Shown here piece after piece: positions 1-8,136 of a stretch of DNA of 49,348 nt. This DNA is from Paracoccus sp. Z118. Its GTDB lineage: Bacteria; Pseudomonadota; Alphaproteobacteria; Rhodobacterales; Rhodobacteraceae. Below the pieces are notes generated by a model. That model searched no databases. It saw only the letters and a program-made list of their open reading frames with translations, and was not told the origin of the DNA. The stretch lies in contig NZ_JAHQZU010000016.1 in NCBI RefSeq assembly GCF_019061185.1, forward strand, positions 1 through 49,348, read 5' to 3'. Both the position numbers and the translations under genes were made by a program. Within the stretch, counting starts at the first letter, position 1; every line of letters begins with the position of its first letter.

Positions 1-2059
1 GATCGTTGCCCGCGCCGCCCGCCAGCGTGTCGTCGCCCGCGCCGCCCCACATCTGGTTGTTCCCGGCATTGCCGATCAGCTGGTTCGCCAGTTCGCTGCC
101 GGCGGCGTTGACGTTGTTCGTCCCCATCAGCCGGACCACCTCGACATGCGCGGTCAGGGTGTAGTGGTTCCAGGTCTCGACCGTGTCCCAGCCCTCGTTC
201 GCGTTCTCGACGATCAGGTCCACGCCGTCGAAGACATAGGTGTCGTTGCCGGAACCACCGCGCAGCGTGTCGAAGCCCGCTTCGCCGCCAAGGCGGTCGT
301 TGCCCGCGTCGCCCACCAGCAGATCGTTGCCCGGACCGCCCGCCAGCGTATCGTCACCCGCGCCGCCCGAAAGCTGGTTGTTCGCGGCATTGCCGATGAT
401 GGTGTTGGACAGGGCGTTGCCGGTGATGTTCGCGGCGGCGGTCCCGATGACCTGCGCGGCCTCGATATTCGCGGCCATCGCCCAGTGGCTGGTCGTGTGG
501 ACGGTGTCGTAACCCTCTCCCGCCGCTTCCACGATGACGTCAGCGCCATCGGTGATATAGAGATCGTTCCCCGCGCCGCCGATCAGCCGGTCCGCGCCGG
601 GGCCGCCGTTCAGCGTATCGTTCCCGCCGAGCCCCAGCAGCGTGTCGTTGCCGGCCATCCCGTTCAGGGAATTGGCGGCGAAGTTGCCGGTCACGCGGTC
701 CGCGCCTGCCCCGGCGATCGCATGCTCGATCACCGTGTTCCGCTCGATCGAGAGATTGCCGATCCTGCCATAGACGTCCGAGATGCTTCCCGGACGCAGG
801 TCGATCCGCTGCCCAGCGGTGTCGTTGCGCAGGTCTAGCGTGTCGATGCCGCCCTGATCGAAGACCGTCATCGTCACCGGGCGGCGCTGGGTCAGCATCG
901 TCATCGCCGCGCCGAACGCGCCAGTCGCGGTGCCGCCCACGCCCCAGATCGTCGCCCCCGCCATCACCCCGGCCGGCATGCCGTAGAGGGTCTGGATGGC
1001 GATGATGTCGGCCAGCATCGGCGTGATCGGCAGGGCGGCAGAGGCGTCGATATTGGGATTCTGGTCCTGGCTGAAATAGGACATGAGCGTCGCCTGCATG
1101 CTGTCATTGGCATACAGGTTGTCCCGCCCCCAGATCGCATTGCCGTTGTAGTTGCCCGCGTGACCCAGCCCGAGCGCGTGGCCGATCTCGTGCAGGAAGG
1201 TCGTGTAGCCGTAAGTGGCGATGCCGTCGGCCGGGGCGCCATACCATGAGGTCGGAATGTTGATCGCCACATGGTCGGTGGTGCTGCCGTAGATCCGCAG
1301 ATGCTGGGCATAGGCGCCGCTCGGATCGCGGTCGTCGATGACGATATGGGCGTTGCTGCCCGCGCGCGAGCTGGTATCGAAATTGATGCCCGTCAGCTGC
1401 GACCAGGCGCCGAGCGCCGACCGGGCGAGGCTCTGCCCGTGGGCGTTCAGCCCGCTCAGATCGACGGTGAGGGTCTGCCCCTGCTCGACCGCGAAGGTGG
1501 GGGTCGGGAGGCCCAGATTCTCCCAATAGCCTTCGGAGAGCTGCCACGCGATCTGGTCCATCGTCCAGACCTCGCCCGAGGTCGGCGGCGGGTCGGGCGG
1601 GATCTGCACGGGCTGATAACCCAGCACATACTCGCCCGCGCTGCTGCCGTAACCCGCGGCGCCCATGAAATACGTGCCGGTCTGCGTCGCCGTGAAGGTG
1701 AAGTAGGATTCGTCCAGATAGCCGCCGTAATCGTCATTCTCGGCGACGATGTAGCCCTGCGGATCGAACAGCGCGAGAATGGTGTCGGGCAGCGGATTGC
1801 CCCCGTTTCCCGTCATGATGAATTCATAGGTGACGCCCGCCACCAGATTGACGGCGACCGCGTCCTGATCGCCGGGCGTGATCGTGCCGCCGAACAGCTG
1901 TCCCGCCGTGATCCGATAGGGCGTGTCGAAGTCGAGGGGGGCGTCGGCCCGTTCGACGACATCGGGGATCACGTCCACTGCGCGCACTGGCCCGAAAGGC
2001 AGCGGCGCGTTGCCCGTCAGGGGCGTCTGAAGCGGGGCGGAAAGCGGTGCAGCGGACAT
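1..2059 (-). CDS. Serralysin-like M10 metalloprotease with RTX repeats (3' end outside window)
   Basis: This is a secreted zinc endopeptidase of the serralysin type, with 686 codons inside the window and the C-terminus cut off by the window edge. The start at 2059 follows a GAGG ribosome site. A beta-rich, PPC-like stretch at about residues 40-145 precedes the protease domain. The zinc motif [11 protein letters not shown] spans residues 290-300 (ligands H290, H294, H300; catalytic E291), and the Met-turn MSYF starts at M326. From about residue 445 onward there are calcium-binding nonapeptides of the GGAGNDTL type, interleaved with repeated DxIVExxxEGxDTV modules. There is no N-terminal signal peptide, which fits type I secretion through a C-terminal signal. 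No ABC exporter genes are visible here. Family assignment is secure; the substrate is unknown. Confidence 0.93.
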   Translation of the reverse strand, partial: MSAAPLSAPLQTPLTGNAPLPFGPVRAVDVIPDVVERADAPLDFDTPYRITAGQLFGGTITPGDQDAVAVNLVAGVTYEFIMTGNGGNPLPDTILALFDPQGYIVAENDDYGGYLDESYFTFTATQTGTYFMGAAGYGSSAGEYVLGYQPVQIPPDPPPTSGEVWTMDQIAWQLSEGYWENLGLPTPTFAVEQGQTLTVDLSGLNAHGQSLARSALGAWSQLTGINFDTSSRAGSNAHIVIDDRDPSGAYAQHLRIYGSTTDHVAINIPTSWYGAPADGIATYGYTTFLHEIGHALGLGHAGNYNGNAIWGRDNLYANDSMQATLMSYFSQDQNPNIDASAALPITPMLADIIAIQTLYGMPAGVMAGATIWGVGGTATGAFGAAMTMLTQRRPVTMTVFDQGGIDTLDLRNDTAGQRIDLRPGSISDVYGRIGNLSIERNTVIEHAIAGAGADRVTGNFAANSLNGMAGNDTLLGLGGNDTLNGGPGADRLIGGAGNDLYITDGADVIVEAAGEGYDTVHTTSHWAMAANIEAAQVIGTAAANITGNALSNTIIGNAANNQLSGGAGDDTLAGGPGNDLLVGDAGNDRLGGEAGFDTLRGGSGNDTYVFDGVDLIVENANEGWDTVETWNHYTLTAHVEVVRLMGTNNVNAAGSELANQLIGNAGNNQMWGGAGDDTLAGGAGND

Positions 2060-2303
2060 CGAAAAACCTCGGGAACGGTTGGAGGTGCAACGGCAGACAA
2101 TCGCCGGGGCCGCGCCAACGGATACGAATCAACATCCGAACCGTGGCGGGTCCGCAGGCCCGGAGCAATCTAGAATCGCGGCGTAAACAGACCTTTAATA
2201 GCGGCTCCCCGGTGGCGGCGCGCCCGCAGGGAGATCGTTCAGGGGTTGGTAAGGAATTTCCGTTAGGGCTTGGCCAATTCGGATTCGCCGGAAAGGAAAC
2301 GGG

Positions 2304-2672
2304 ATGAAGCTGACGGTCGAACCTGCCGGGGACCGCACCATCGTGCGGATGGACGAGGCGCGGCTCGACGCCGCCATCGCGCTGTCCTTCAAGGAACGCA
2401 TGCGCGAGATCGTGCCGACCGCCGGGCCGGTGCTGCTGATCGACATGGAGGCGGTGCAGTTCATGGACAGCTCGGGCCTCGGCGCGCTGATCGCGATCCA
2501 CAAGGCGCTGCCGGCGCGGGCGCGGCTGGAGCTTGCCGCGCTCGGCCCCAACGTCATGCGGGTCTTCCGGCTGACGCGGATGGATTCGGTCTTCACCATC
2601 CACGACGCCGCCCCTTCGCGCCCTGCCCCTGCGATCCCGGCGGATCACCATCCCGGCGAGACCAGGACATGA
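2304..2672 (+). CDS. STAS-domain anti-sigma factor antagonist
   Basis: This 122-residue single STAS domain resembles SpoIIAA and RsbV. Such proteins bind an anti-sigma kinase and release its sigma factor; phosphorylation of one serine switches them off. The motif DSSGLGAL at residues 55-62 contains the likely phosphorylation site, S56. About 25 Pro/Ala-rich residues follow the domain. The start at 2304 lies behind a GGAAAGGAAA ribosome site. Its stop overlaps the start of the next gene (ATGA), so it is translationally coupled to a kinase-like partner. It is divergent from the protease gene across about 240 bases. No sigma factor or RsbU-type phosphatase gene is in view. Confidence 0.88.
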   Translation: MKLTVEPAGDRTIVRMDEARLDAAIALSFKERMREIVPTAGPVLLIDMEAVQFMDSSGLGALIAIHKALPARARLELAALGPNVMRVFRLTRMDSVFTIHDAAPSRPAPAIPADHHPGETRT

Positions 2673-3151
2673 CCGGCCAGCGCGCCCGCGCGGCGGGTCA
2701 GGCGCAGACCGCGGGGGCGCAGGCACTGTTCCACCGGGTTCTGCCTGCAGACCGGATGAGCGTGCGGCAGACGCTGACCGACCTGAACGCGCGGCTCTCG
2801 CCCCATGTCTCGGCCGATGTGATGGGGCGGGTCGAGCTGGTCCTTGCCGAGGTGATGAACAACATCGTCCTGCACGGGGCCGAGGACGCGGCGGCTTTCC
2901 GGCGCATCCACCTCTCGGCGGCCTGCCATCGCAACGGTGTCGCCTGCGCGATCACCGATGACGGCGTTCGCCTTCCAGGCGCCTGTCTGGCCCCTCCCCC
3001 GGCACGCGACCTGCCGCCTGATGCCCCCCTGCCCGAGGGCGGCTTCGGCTGGCTCATCATCCACGACCTCACCCAGTCGCTCGCCTATTTCCGCGAGGAT
3101 CAGCGCAACCTGCTGGCCTTCAACATCCCCCTGCTGACGGAGCCGCAATGA
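2669..3151 (+). CDS. HATPase_c serine kinase, RsbW-like anti-sigma factor
   Basis: The 160-residue protein has the GHKL ATPase fold of anti-sigma kinases of the RsbW/SpoIIAB group. The N-box is visible as EVMNNIVLHG (residues 61-70, with E61, N64, N65 and H69). A G1-like DDG follows at about residue 97, and a G2-like GGFGW lies near residue 130. The ATG at 2669 overlaps the STAS stop codon by four bases. By family analogy the kinase phosphorylates the STAS partner and sequesters a sigma factor or other target. The target cannot be identified from this window. Confidence 0.82.
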   Translation: MTGQRARAAGQAQTAGAQALFHRVLPADRMSVRQTLTDLNARLSPHVSADVMGRVELVLAEVMNNIVLHGAEDAAAFRRIHLSAACHRNGVACAITDDGVRLPGACLAPPPARDLPPDAPLPEGGFGWLIIHDLTQSLAYFREDQRNLLAFNIPLLTEPQ

Positions 3152-3202
3152 CTGCGCGCAGACCCTCTGGCACCCCTCGGCGGCGTGTGTCAGGCTGAAG
3201 CC

Positions 3203-4213
3203 ATGCAGATCGGCTCCCTTTCCTTCGACCGTCCCGTGATCCAGGCCCCGATGGCCGGGGTCGCCACGCCCGAGCTGGCCGCCGCCGTCAGCAACGCAGG
3301 CGGGCTGGGTTGCCTCGGGCTGGCGACGATGCCCGCCACCGAGGCCGCGCAGGCGATGGCCCGGACTCGCGCCATGACCGACCGGCCGTTCGGGGTGAAC
3401 GTCTTCTGCCACGCGCGGCCGCAGCGTGATCCCGAGGTGGAGGCCGCATGGCTCGACCGCCTCGCGCCGCGCTTTGCGCAGTTCGGGGCAGCGCCCCCGG
3501 CGGAGCTGCGCGACATCTATCCCAGCTTCCTGACCAACGACGACATGCTTCAGGCATTGATCGACGCCAGGCCGGCGCTGATCAGCTTTCACTTCGGCCT
3601 GCCCGATGCGGACCGCCTTGCGCGGCTGCGGTCGAGCGGAGCCGTCCTTGCCGCAACCGCAACCTCGCCCGCCGAGGCGCGGGCCATCGTGGCGGCGGGG
3701 CTCGACGTAGTGATCGCGCAGGGGTGGGAGGCTGGCGGGCATCGCGGCATGTTCGACCCCAAGGGCGACGATGCGCGGCTGCCACTGCCCGATCTGCTTG
3801 CCGCGCTGCGCGACCTGCCCGTGCCGGTGGTCGCGGCAGGCGCGATCATGGAGGCGGCGGACATCCGCGCCGCCCTTGCCGCAGGTGCCGTCGCGGTGCA
3901 ATGCGGCACGGCGTTCCTGCGCGCCCCGGAAGCGGCGACGACCCCCGCCCATCGCGCGGCGCTGTCGCTGGGGCGCACGAAAATGACCCGCGCAATCTCG
4001 GGCCGGCCCGCGCGCTCGGTCGAGAACCTGTTCACCGCCATCGACGATTCGGCCGCGCCCGACTATCCGGTGACCTACGACGCCGGCAAGGCGCTCAATG
4101 CGGCCGCGCTGGCCGGGGGTGAAACGGGCTATGGCGCGCAATGGGCCGGCACCGGCGCGGCAAGGTCGGTGGCCCGCCCCGCCGCCGAGACGGTGGCCGC
4201 GTTGGCAGGGTAA
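3203..4213 (+). CDS. NAD(P)H-dependent flavin oxidoreductase, nitronate monooxygenase family
   Basis: This FMN-dependent TIM-barrel protein of the 2-nitropropane dioxygenase/nitronate monooxygenase family has 336 residues from the ATG at 3203. An in-frame GTG at 3185 would add six residues, but MQIGSL fits the usual start better. Visible family features are the N-terminal PVIQAPMAG segment, the QGWEAGGHRG phosphate-binding and catalytic loop (with the family's His), and VAAGAI followed by AVQCGTAFL near the end of the barrel. Members oxidise alkyl nitronates or act as quinone reductases; the substrate is not predictable here. It is convergent with serB and not part of a clear operon. Confidence 0.88.
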   Translation: MQIGSLSFDRPVIQAPMAGVATPELAAAVSNAGGLGCLGLATMPATEAAQAMARTRAMTDRPFGVNVFCHARPQRDPEVEAAWLDRLAPRFAQFGAAPPAELRDIYPSFLTNDDMLQALIDARPALISFHFGLPDADRLARLRSSGAVLAATATSPAEARAIVAAGLDVVIAQGWEAGGHRGMFDPKGDDARLPLPDLLAALRDLPVPVVAAGAIMEAADIRAALAAGAVAVQCGTAFLRAPEAATTPAHRAALSLGRTKMTRAISGRPARSVENLFTAIDDSAAPDYPVTYDAGKALNAAALAGGETGYGAQWAGTGAARSVARPAAETVAALAG

Positions 4214-4350
4214 CACGGCCGCGGAGCCGGGCTGCCAGCGGCGGATCACTCCGACGCAGGCGCCGTGCTCCTGCCTCTCCGTATCGGCAGTCTTGCCGCT
4301 GCACTCCGTCCGCGGTGAACGCCTCAGATCCCCCAAGCCAGCCGATGTCG

Positions 4351-5229
4351 TCAGTTCCTGACGAATTCATCCTCGGCATAGCCTTGGAGATACAGAAGCG
4401 AGGTAAGATCGCCGAAACTGATCCGCAGCGGCGCCAGCGCGGCCACCGCCGGCTTGGCGTGCAGCGCGACGCCCATTCCCGCGAGTTTCAGCATGCCCAG
4501 ATCGTTGGCGCCATCGCCCACGGCGATCGCATCGGCGGGAGTCACGCCCCGCTCGGCGGTGATCTCCTCGAGCGCCTGCACCTTGGCCTCGCGCCCGAGG
4601 ATCGGCAGCGCGACGCGCCCGGTCAGCCTGCCGCCCTCCGCCAGCAGCACGTTGGCGCGCTGCGCGTCGAAGCCGAGCCGCTCGGCGATCGGCGCCGTGA
4701 AGCCGGTGAACCCGCCCGAAACCAGCACCGTCCACGCGCCCTTCGCCCGCATCGTCGCGACCAGAGTCCGCCCGCCAGGGGTCGGGGAGATGCGGCAGTC
4801 GAGCACCTCCGCGATCACTGATTCCGGCAGCCCCTTCAGCACCGCCACCCGCTCGACCAGCGCAGGTTCGAACTCCAGCTCGCCGTTCATGGCGCGGGCC
4901 GTGATCGCGGCCACCTGCGCGCCGTATCCGGCAACGTCCGCCAGCTCGTCGAGGCATTCCTGCCCGATCATGGTCGAATCCATATCGGCGAGCAGCACCG
5001 CCTTGCGCCGCCCGGCGGTCGGAACGATGGCGAGATCGAGCCCGCGGGCCTGCCAGTCGCGCCAGATATCGTCGAAATCGCCGGGGACCTGTCCGACCGC
5101 AAACTCCGCCGCGATGCCGCGCGAGAGCCAGGCCACCGGCCCGCCCTCCCAGCGCGCCCTCAGCGCCCCGGCCGCCTCGTCGGTCAGATCGGCGCGGTCG
5201 GGGGCGGCAAGCATGATGACGGTAAACAT
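4351..5229 (-). CDS. serB: Phosphoserine phosphatase
   Basis: SerB performs the last step of L-serine synthesis, hydrolysing O-phospho-L-serine. It is a 292-residue HAD-superfamily protein. The nucleophile motif is DMDSTMIG (D82 and acid/base D84), followed by VSGGFTGFTAP (motif II) and the GDGANDLGML motif IV. An N-terminal region of about 75 residues precedes the catalytic domain, as in the longer SerB proteins. The start at 5229 has an AAGGAG ribosome site. As I recall, serB in Rhodobacterales often sits divergent from serC-serA; here phoX occupies that place. Confidence 0.95.
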   Translation of the reverse strand: MFTVIMLAAPDRADLTDEAAGALRARWEGGPVAWLSRGIAAEFAVGQVPGDFDDIWRDWQARGLDLAIVPTAGRRKAVLLADMDSTMIGQECLDELADVAGYGAQVAAITARAMNGELEFEPALVERVAVLKGLPESVIAEVLDCRISPTPGGRTLVATMRAKGAWTVLVSGGFTGFTAPIAERLGFDAQRANVLLAEGGRLTGRVALPILGREAKVQALEEITAERGVTPADAIAVGDGANDLGMLKLAGMGVALHAKPAVAALAPLRISFGDLTSLLYLQGYAEDEFVRN

Positions 5230-5446
5230 CGCGGCTCCTTCAGATGGCGGCGCAGGCTTAGGCCGGATCCTCCGCTTGCGCCAGAGAGGCCGGGCGTTGG
5301 CGGCAGATGAGCCAACCAGGCGTTGCCGTGCACAACGAATCAGTTGCCTCGTAAATGGACTGGAAGCTCTGTCCCGGTGAATAGATTGCGCCCCGCCGCC
5401 TATCCCGCCGAGGCGTAAGCGTGCACACCGCAGGTCAACGGGCATG
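5230..5446. other. serB upstream region without recognisable gene
   Basis: About 217 bases lie between the serB start and the terminator at 5447-5470. Apart from the serB ribosome site (AAGGAG, about 5234-5239) I see no coding sequence or clear promoter. It must hold the serB promoter if that gene is not transcribed through the terminator. Confidence 0.4.
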
Positions 5447-5470
5447 AAAAAAGCCCGCCTGCCGGGGGCT
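5447..5470 (-). terminator. Intrinsic terminator upstream of serB
   Basis: Read on the minus strand, AGCCC and GGGCT form a stem around a nine-base loop, followed by six T residues (plus-strand A-run 5447-5452). This is a convincing rho-independent terminator, yet no gene lies upstream of it on that strand. It sits 220 bases before serB and would end a short RNA starting at or before about 5640, or act as an attenuator in a long serB leader. Confidence 0.65.
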
Positions 5471-5640
5471 CTTCCATCTTCCAGATGGTGGGGCTGTCAG
5501 TTTTCTCGGGAGCGTCTCGAGAAGCCGATCCGGATCGAAGCTCTTTAGCGCCCACGCAAGCTCTGGCTACCGGGCGAAGCCGGAACCGGCTGACGGGCGT
5601 GAAGACCCGGCTCAACCCGCGGCTCGAAAAATCGACATGG
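5447..5640 (-). ncRNA. Candidate structured RNA upstream of serB (unassigned)
   Basis: No convincing protein is encoded here. Read on the minus strand the region has a series of short perfect hairpins: CGATCC/GGATCG (about 5527-5538), TTCTCG/CGAGAA (about 5503-5524) and CCATCT/AGATGG (about 5474-5488), followed directly by the terminator at 5447-5470. Hairpins closely spaced before a T-run are typical of a small RNA or leader. I compared it from memory with tmRNA, 6S, SRP, RNase P and SAM-type riboswitch signatures and found no match. The 5' end is a guess. A divergent serC-leader relic is also possible. Confidence 0.35.
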
Positions 5641-5666
5641 CAGTCGGCGCGTCCGAACTTCCTGAC

Positions 5667-5684
5667 CTGTCACCCCAGAGTCAC
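5667..5684 (+). promoter_or_regulatory. Probable PHO box (PhoB site) upstream of phoX
   Basis: CTGTCAC, four bases, then GAGTCAC gives the 7-4-7 layout of a PhoB-binding PHO box (consensus CTGTCAT-N4-CTGTCAT). It lies 82 bases before the phoX start. Its position next to an alkaline phosphatase gene makes phosphate-starvation control through PhoR/PhoB likely. Confidence 0.65.
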
Positions 5685-5709
5685 ACTCGCCCGGTAGGCG
5701 GAGACCAGC

Positions 5710-5734
5710 CGCGGCCTTCTCATGGTCGGCCGCG
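5710..5734 (+). other. Hairpin in the phoX leader
   Basis: CGCGGCC (5710-5716) and GGCCGCG (5728-5734) form a perfect seven-base-pair stem around an 11-base loop. It lies between the PHO box and the phoX ribosome site (AGGAA, about 5754-5758). It may stabilise the mRNA or affect translation. No T-run follows, so it is not an obvious terminator. Confidence 0.4.
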
Positions 5735-5765
5735 ATTCTCAGCAGATCGAGCCAGGAACGTCCTC

Positions 5766-7757
5766 ATGACCCAGCAACCCACCTCCCGCCATGTCTTCCG
5801 CAGCAGCGCGCTGGAAGAAGCGGACGGCCCCGGCCGCAACCCGACCGACAACCGCACGATGGGCGAGATCATCGCCGCCCGCTTCTCGCGCCGCGGATTC
5901 CTGAAAGGCGCGATGGCGGCGACCGCCATCACCGCCACGGTCAGCCCGCTGGCCATGTTCGCCGCCGGCGAGGCGCGGGCGCAGGGCGCGGTCGAAGGCT
6001 CGGTCTTCGACTTCCCCGAGGTCATGGCCGGCGTGGACCGCGACCACCATGTCGCGGAAGGCTATGACGCCGACATCCTGCTGCGCTGGGGCGACAAGGT
6101 CTTCGCCGACGCGCCCGAATTCGATCCGCTGAACCAATCAGAGGCCGCGCAGGAACGGCAGTTCGGCTACAACAACGACTTCGTAGGCTTCATCCCGCTG
6201 GATGGCGCGGACGATCACGGCCTGCTGGTCGTCAACCACGAATACACCGACCCGCATCTGATGTTCCCCGGCATCGTCACCATCGCCGACGGCAAGATCA
6301 CGATCACCGACGCCGACGAGAACCGCGTCAATATCGAGATGGCCGCGCATGGCGGCACCGTCATCGAGATCCGCAAGGTGGACGGCAAGTGGCAGCCGGT
6401 GCTGGACGGCGCGCTGAACCGCCGCATCACCGCCAGGACGCCGATGCAGATCAGCGGCCCCGCCGCCGGCCACCCGCGCCTGCAGACCAATGCCGACCCG
6501 ACCGGGCGCGAGGTGCTGGGCACCATCAACAACTGCGCGGGCGGCGTGACCCCCTGGGGCACCTACATCATGGCCGAGGAGAACATCCACGGCTATTTCG
6601 AGGGCACGCTGCCGGCGGATCACCGCGAGGCCGCCAACTACGAGCGGCTGGGCCTTCCCGCCGACGCCTATGACTGGGGCAAGTTCCACGACCGCTTCGA
6701 CGTGTCGAAAGAACCGAATGAGCCCAACCGCTTCGGCTGGATCGTCGAGGTGGACGTGAACGACCCGAACTCGACCCCGAAGAAGCGCACCGCGCTCGGC
6801 CGCTTCAAGCACGAGGGCGCCGAAAGCGCGGTGGCTCCCGATGGCCGCGTGGTCTTCTATCTCGGGGACGACGAGCGGTTCGACTACGTCTACAAGTTCG
6901 TGACGGCGGGCAAATACAACCCCGACGACCGCGCCGCCAACATGGACCTGCTGGACGAGGGCACGCTGTATGTCGCCCGCTTCGACGAGGACGGCACCGT
7001 GGCATGGCTGCCGCTGACCCACGGCGAGGGCCTGCTGACCGCCGAGAACGGCTTCGAGAGCCAGGCCGACGTGGTGATCGAGACCCGCCGCGCCGCCGAC
7101 CTGCTGGGCGCCACCCCGATGGACCGCCCCGAGGACATCGAGCCGAACGCCCAGACCGGCCGCGCCTATGTCATGCTGACCAACAACACCCGGCGCGAGG
7201 AAGCGGACGCCGCCAACCCGCGCGTCAACAACGCCTTCGGCCACATCATCGAGATCATCGAGGACAATGCCGACCTCGCCGCGACCAGCGGCACGTGGGA
7301 AGTGCTGCTTCAGTGCGGCGATCCCTCGGTCGCCGAAGTCGGCGCGACCTTCTCGACGGCGACGACCGAGAACGGCTGGTTCGGGATGCCCGACAACTGC
7401 GCCATCGACAGCGACGGGCGGCTGTGGGTCTCGACCGACGGTAACAACCCCTCGGCCACCGGCCGCACGGACGGGCTGTGGGCGGTGGACATCGACGGCC
7501 CGGCGCGCGGCACCTCGCGCCTCTTCTACCGCGTCCCGGTGGGCGCCGAGATGTGCGGCCCCTGCCCGACGCCGGACCTGACGACCTTCTTCCTCGCGAT
7601 CCAGCATCCCGGCGACGGCGGCGAGGACTGGGAGGGCCACGGCCGCCCGTCCTATTACGAGGACCTCTCGACCCGCTGGCCGGATTTCGACGACGCCCTG
7701 CCGGTCCGTCCGGCCGTGGTCGCGATCACGAAGCAGGGCGGCGGCAAGATCGGCTGA
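5766..7757 (+). CDS. phoX: PhoX-type alkaline phosphatase (DUF839), Tat-exported
   Basis: This 663-residue PhoX-family enzyme releases phosphate from organic phosphoesters in the periplasm or outside the cell, using calcium and iron. The N-terminus carries a twin-arginine signal, SRRGFLKG at residues 41-48, followed by an Ala-rich hydrophobic stretch ending near ARAQG. The preceding 40 residues are a long pre-signal extension, common in this family. DUF839 features include the VVNHEYTDP metal-site region, NNCAGGVTPWGTY with the AEENIHGYF segment, VAPDGRVVFYLGDDERF, and WVSTDGN near the C-terminus. The start at 5766 has a suitably spaced AGGAA. It is monocistronic, with a PHO box upstream and a terminator downstream. 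Confidence 0.95.
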   Translation: MTQQPTSRHVFRSSALEEADGPGRNPTDNRTMGEIIAARFSRRGFLKGAMAATAITATVSPLAMFAAGEARAQGAVEGSVFDFPEVMAGVDRDHHVAEGYDADILLRWGDKVFADAPEFDPLNQSEAAQERQFGYNNDFVGFIPLDGADDHGLLVVNHEYTDPHLMFPGIVTIADGKITITDADENRVNIEMAAHGGTVIEIRKVDGKWQPVLDGALNRRITARTPMQISGPAAGHPRLQTNADPTGREVLGTINNCAGGVTPWGTYIMAEENIHGYFEGTLPADHREAANYERLGLPADAYDWGKFHDRFDVSKEPNEPNRFGWIVEVDVNDPNSTPKKRTALGRFKHEGAESAVAPDGRVVFYLGDDERFDYVYKFVTAGKYNPDDRAANMDLLDEGTLYVARFDEDGTVAWLPLTHGEGLLTAENGFESQADVVIETRRAADLLGATPMDRPEDIEPNAQTGRAYVMLTNNTRREEADAANPRVNNAFGHIIEIIEDNADLAATSGTWEVLLQCGDPSVAEVGATFSTATTENGWFGMPDNCAIDSDGRLWVSTDGNNPSATGRTDGLWAVDIDGPARGTSRLFYRVPVGAEMCGPCPTPDLTTFFLAIQHPGDGGEDWEGHGRPSYYEDLSTRWPDFDDALPVRPAVVAITKQGGGKIG

Positions 7758-7783
7758 GTCTGCGAGGGCCGCGATGACCCAGG

Positions 7784-7806
7784 GGGCGGCCAGCGGGCCG
7801 CCCTTT
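7784..7806 (+). terminator. Terminator after phoX
   Basis: GGGCGGC (7784-7790) pairs with GCCGCCC (7797-7803) around a six-base loop and is followed by TTT. It begins 27 bases after the phoX stop codon. Confidence 0.6.
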
Positions 7807-7983
7807 CCGCTCTGGCCACGCCAAGCTCGCCTGCCATGCGTCGATCAGGTCGCTCGGCACCGAATTCACCACGCCGCCGCCGCCAAATAGCCACAATTTG
7901 GGAGGGTAACGTACGTCTGGAGAACATCCGCGGCTTCCAACACTGCCGCGGTCGCCGAGGGATACGCGCTTCTTTGCACTAAT
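7807..7983. other. Intergenic sequence without recognisable gene
   Basis: No complete gene is apparent between the phoX terminator and the gene remnant at 7984. A minus-strand frame covering roughly 7807-7890 reads like protein (for example PSDLIDAWQASLAW), which may be further debris of a broken gene, but it has no usable start or clear stop. Confidence 0.3.
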
Positions 7984-8136
7984 TCAGAAAACGACGGTGA
8001 GGATCATCGGCGCAATCGAGGACCAGCGCGCGATCTCATCCTGCACATCGTATGGTGTCGTCAGCTTGTCGGAAAACCTGCCCGCGAACCATGCGCTGCC
8101 CCCCGCTAAGTTGGAAGCGACCCATAGCCGCCCTAA
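7984..8136 (-). pseudogene. C-terminal remnant of a gene broken by an IS element
   Basis: A minus-strand frame of about 50 codons ends at a TGA (7984-7986) and runs without interruption from the edge of the IS5-family element. It reads LGRLWVASNLAGGSAW, continues with FAGRFSDKLTTPYDVQDEIARW and ends APMILTVVF. The amino acid composition is that of a real folded protein, not of a shadow frame. Beyond CTAA (8133-8136), a plausible IS5-type target, the frame enters the IS end and hits a stop. I do not recognise the family. The missing N-terminal part is not present on the other side of the IS. Confidence 0.4.

Noticed and set aside
5400..5615. A 71-codon minus-strand frame over the serB upstream region
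   Set aside because: It runs through the intrinsic terminator hairpin and T-run, which argues for an RNA rather than a protein.
5440..5650. tmRNA, 6S, SRP or RNase P RNA at the serB upstream region
   Set aside because: The diagnostic conserved segments of each were not found on either strand.
6138..7640. A 500-codon open frame antisense to phoX
   Set aside because: It follows the codon periodicity of phoX in a GC-rich genome and encodes a composition (Val/Gly/Arg/His-rich) typical of shadow frames. No family was recognised.
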